Assembly: GCA_039808885.1 (NCBI GenBank)
Contig: JBDHTX010000016.1
Coordinates: 1-64,000, forward strand
From: Dongia_A sp039808885
GTDB taxonomy: Bacteria; Pseudomonadota; Alphaproteobacteria; Dongiales; Dongiaceae
DNA length: 64,000 bases
Reading direction: 5' to 3'
This document shows, piece by piece, positions 63,066-64,000 of this stretch. Position numbers and translations under genes: made by a program. The stretch's first letter is position 1, and each line of letters begins with the position of its first letter. Below the pieces are notes generated by a model. The model did no database searches and had not been told where the DNA came from. It saw nothing but the letters and a program-made list of their open reading frames with translations.

Positions 63066-63103
63066 CGACCGGCCGGCGTCCTACCCCTGATGCCGGCCGG
63101 TCG
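63066..63103. repeat. 12-bp perfect inverted repeat after folE
   Basis: CGACCGGCCGGC (63066-63077) and GCCGGCCGGTCG (63092-63103) are perfectly complementary, with a 14-nt loop. It begins 59 nt after the folE stop and has no T-tract, so it is a transcript-end stem or factor-dependent terminator rather than an intrinsic terminator. The rest of 63008-63362 has no supported gene; it includes the cold-shock gene promoter and leader. Confidence 0.6.
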
Positions 63104-63209
63104 CTTCGCCCCTGGCGACAGATGCGCTAAGACCATGAACTACTGGGATTTTGTCATGCGGCCGGGGATTCCGGCGCCGGCACGACGGGCGAGCCGACGA
63201 CGCCAGGGG

Positions 63210-63238
63210 TTGACGGGCCCACACCCCAAGTGTCATAT
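63210..63238 (+). promoter_or_regulatory. Candidate promoter of the cold-shock gene
   Basis: TTGACG (63210-63215), exactly 17 nt, then TCATAT (63233-63238). Initiation near 63245 would give a leader of about 120 nt before the cold-shock ORF, as is usual for cspA-type mRNAs whose long leader responds to temperature. Confidence 0.6.
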
Positions 63239-63362
63239 GCCGGCCGCAATCGGCGTTTTGGCCAAAATCCCAAAATCAGGTTGTGAGATCGCCGTGCGGC
63301 TGTCGCACGGCACGAAACGGCGTGGATCGGTTATCCACGCCTTGAGAGCCTAGGAGATACGA

Positions 63363-63566
63363 ATGGCTAACGGTACCGTGAAGTGGTTCAACGCGCAAAA
63401 GGGTTTCGGCTTCATCCAGCCGTCCGACGGCTCGAAGGACGTGTTTGTGCATGTGAGCGCCGTTGAGCGCGCCGGCTTGCCCGGCCTCACGGAAGGTCAG
63501 AAGGTCAGCTTCGACATCGTGACCGAGCGCGGCAAGACCGCCGCCGGCAATCTGAAGCTGGCCTAA
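63363..63566 (+). CDS. cspA: Cold-shock domain protein (CspA family)
   Basis: A 67-aa single-domain nucleic-acid chaperone. RNP1 KGFGFIQ is at 13-19 and RNP2 VFVHVS at 27-32, with the aromatic Trp8 and Phe residues that stack on single-stranded RNA/DNA. GGAGAT lies before ATG 63363. A strong terminator follows 32 nt after the stop. Several csp paralogues usually exist per genome, so whether this one is cold-induced cannot be said. Confidence 0.95.
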   Translation: MANGTVKWFNAQKGFGFIQPSDGSKDVFVHVSAVERAGLPGLTEGQKVSFDIVTERGKTAAGNLKLA

Positions 63567-63597
63567 ACCAGACTTCACAGACTGCAAAGTCTGCGAA

Positions 63598-63625
63598 AGC
63601 CCCGGCCGCACGGCCGGGGCTTTTT
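63598..63625 (+). terminator. Rho-independent terminator of the cold-shock gene
   Basis: AGCCCCGGCC (63598-63607) and GGCCGGGGCT (63612-63621) form a perfect 10-bp stem with a GCAC loop, followed by five T. A shorter stem (CAGACT/AGTCTG, about 63578-63593) precedes it. It may also stop convergent transcription from the MarR gene, because AAA flanks its left arm. Confidence 0.88.
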
Positions 63626-63629
63626 GCTT

Positions 63630-64000
63630 TCAGGCCTCGCCGCCCTTCCCCACCACCGCGTCGATCCGTTCGGCCAGCAAATCCAGCAGCGCATGAATCC
63701 GCGCCAGATCCTGGCGCGCCAATCCCTTGGTCAACTCCGCCTCGAGCGCCCGGGCGCGCGGCACGATAGCCTCGTAGATGCGCCGCCCCTGCCGGCTCAA
63801 GGTCAGCTGGATCAGGCGCAGGTCGGTCGGATGCGCCGCCCGCGCGATCAGGCCCGCTTTCAGCAGGGCCGCCACCGCACGGCTGACCTTCGCCTTGTCC
63901 ATTTCGGTCTTGTCGCCGATCTCGTTCGAAGAGAGCGGCGCAAAGCCGCCGAGCACGGCGATCACCCGCCATTCCGCGATGGAGATGCCGAACTCGTCCT
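63630..64000 (-). CDS. MarR-family transcriptional regulator (partial, 5' end outside window)
   Basis: The C-terminal ~123 codons of a MarR-type regulator. Reading back from the window edge, 'EFGISIAEWRVIAVLGGF' is the typical opening of the winged helix; then come 'SSNEIGDKTEMDKAKVSRAVAALLKAGLI' (HTH, in two pieces), the wing 'DLRLIQLTLSRQGRRIYEAI' and a C-terminal dimerisation helix. It runs to the window end without a start codon of its own, although an internal GTG at 63965 could be mistaken for one. The target is not visible; it is convergent with the cold-shock gene. Confidence 0.88.
   Translation of the reverse strand, partial: DEFGISIAEWRVIAVLGGFAPLSSNEIGDKTEMDKAKVSRAVAALLKAGLIARAAHPTDLRLIQLTLSRQGRRIYEAIVPRARALEAELTKGLARQDLARIHALLDLLAERIDAVVGKGGEA

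Noticed and set aside
63090..63353. An 87-codon frame between folE and the cold-shock gene
   Set aside because: It covers the promoter and leader of the cold-shock gene, and its translation is Arg/Pro-rich without motif.

Overview
This is a GC-rich chromosomal window with long same-strand gene runs, ATGA-type start/stop overlaps and many ABC importers. It has Tat-exported binding proteins, GlxA-, RpiR- and GntR-type regulators, an M81/MlrC peptidase and a class I cytochrome c. Together these suggest a metabolically versatile, probably soil- or plant-associated alphaproteobacterium, perhaps Rhodospirillales; this is inferred from gene content only. I found no rRNA, tRNA, CRISPR array, insertion sequence or prophage gene. 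The window opens inside a UxaA-type gene and closes inside a MarR-type gene.

Layout. (1) 1-10989, minus strand: an 11-kb catabolic operon with a DapA-family lyase, a CUT1 sugar importer, two aldehyde dehydrogenases, two cytosolic Asp-box (BNR) proteins and a UxaA-type dehydratase start. A GlxA/AraC regulator (11263-12267) diverges from it. (2) 12423-21771, plus: an RpiR regulator, a complete Dpp/Opp-type importer, an M81 peptidase and a LysA-like PLP decarboxylase, followed by an MFS exporter. (3) 23126-26459, minus: a glutamine-synthetase-like enzyme, a GMC flavoprotein and a small partner protein. (4) 27025-37676, minus: a 10.6-kb operon running gntR, FGGY kinase, zinc dehydrogenase, DhnA/LsrF-type aldolase, SDR, ProVWX-type importer, unknown protein, bicupin and ROK protein. 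It is preceded by six helically phased ATWCCA repeats. (5) 37781-38725: a lone fatty-acid desaturase. (6) 38828-43639, minus: a second DapA-family lyase with an NMT1/SsuABC-type importer and an Ldh2-family dehydrogenase, again with a divergent GlxA-type regulator (43910-45001). (7) 45046-48120: a lipoprotein, response regulator and histidine kinase operon with a strong terminator. (8) 48788-51892: a small sugar/glycan island with two RmlC-like proteins (one apparently catalytically dead), a Gfo/Idh/MocA oxidoreductase and a GT2 glycosyltransferase. (9) 51889-64000: mostly housekeeping and stress genes (kup, FAD oxidoreductase, GFA protein, EamA, TerC, a molybdenum hydroxylase with its cytochrome c, an SDR, folE, a cold-shock protein, a MarR regulator).

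How it works together. Most of the window takes up small organic solutes and feeds them to central metabolism. Two of the five transport systems share the same regulator/lyase 'head' (DapA-like plus GlxA-like) with unrelated transport and enzyme 'tails', which suggests duplication and re-use of a substrate-sensing module. The operon at 27025-37676 is the best candidate for an undescribed pathway: it pairs a quaternary-amine-type importer with sugar-type kinase, dehydrogenase, aldolase and cupin enzymes, and has an unusual phased operator-like array. Substrates cannot be deduced from sequence alone.
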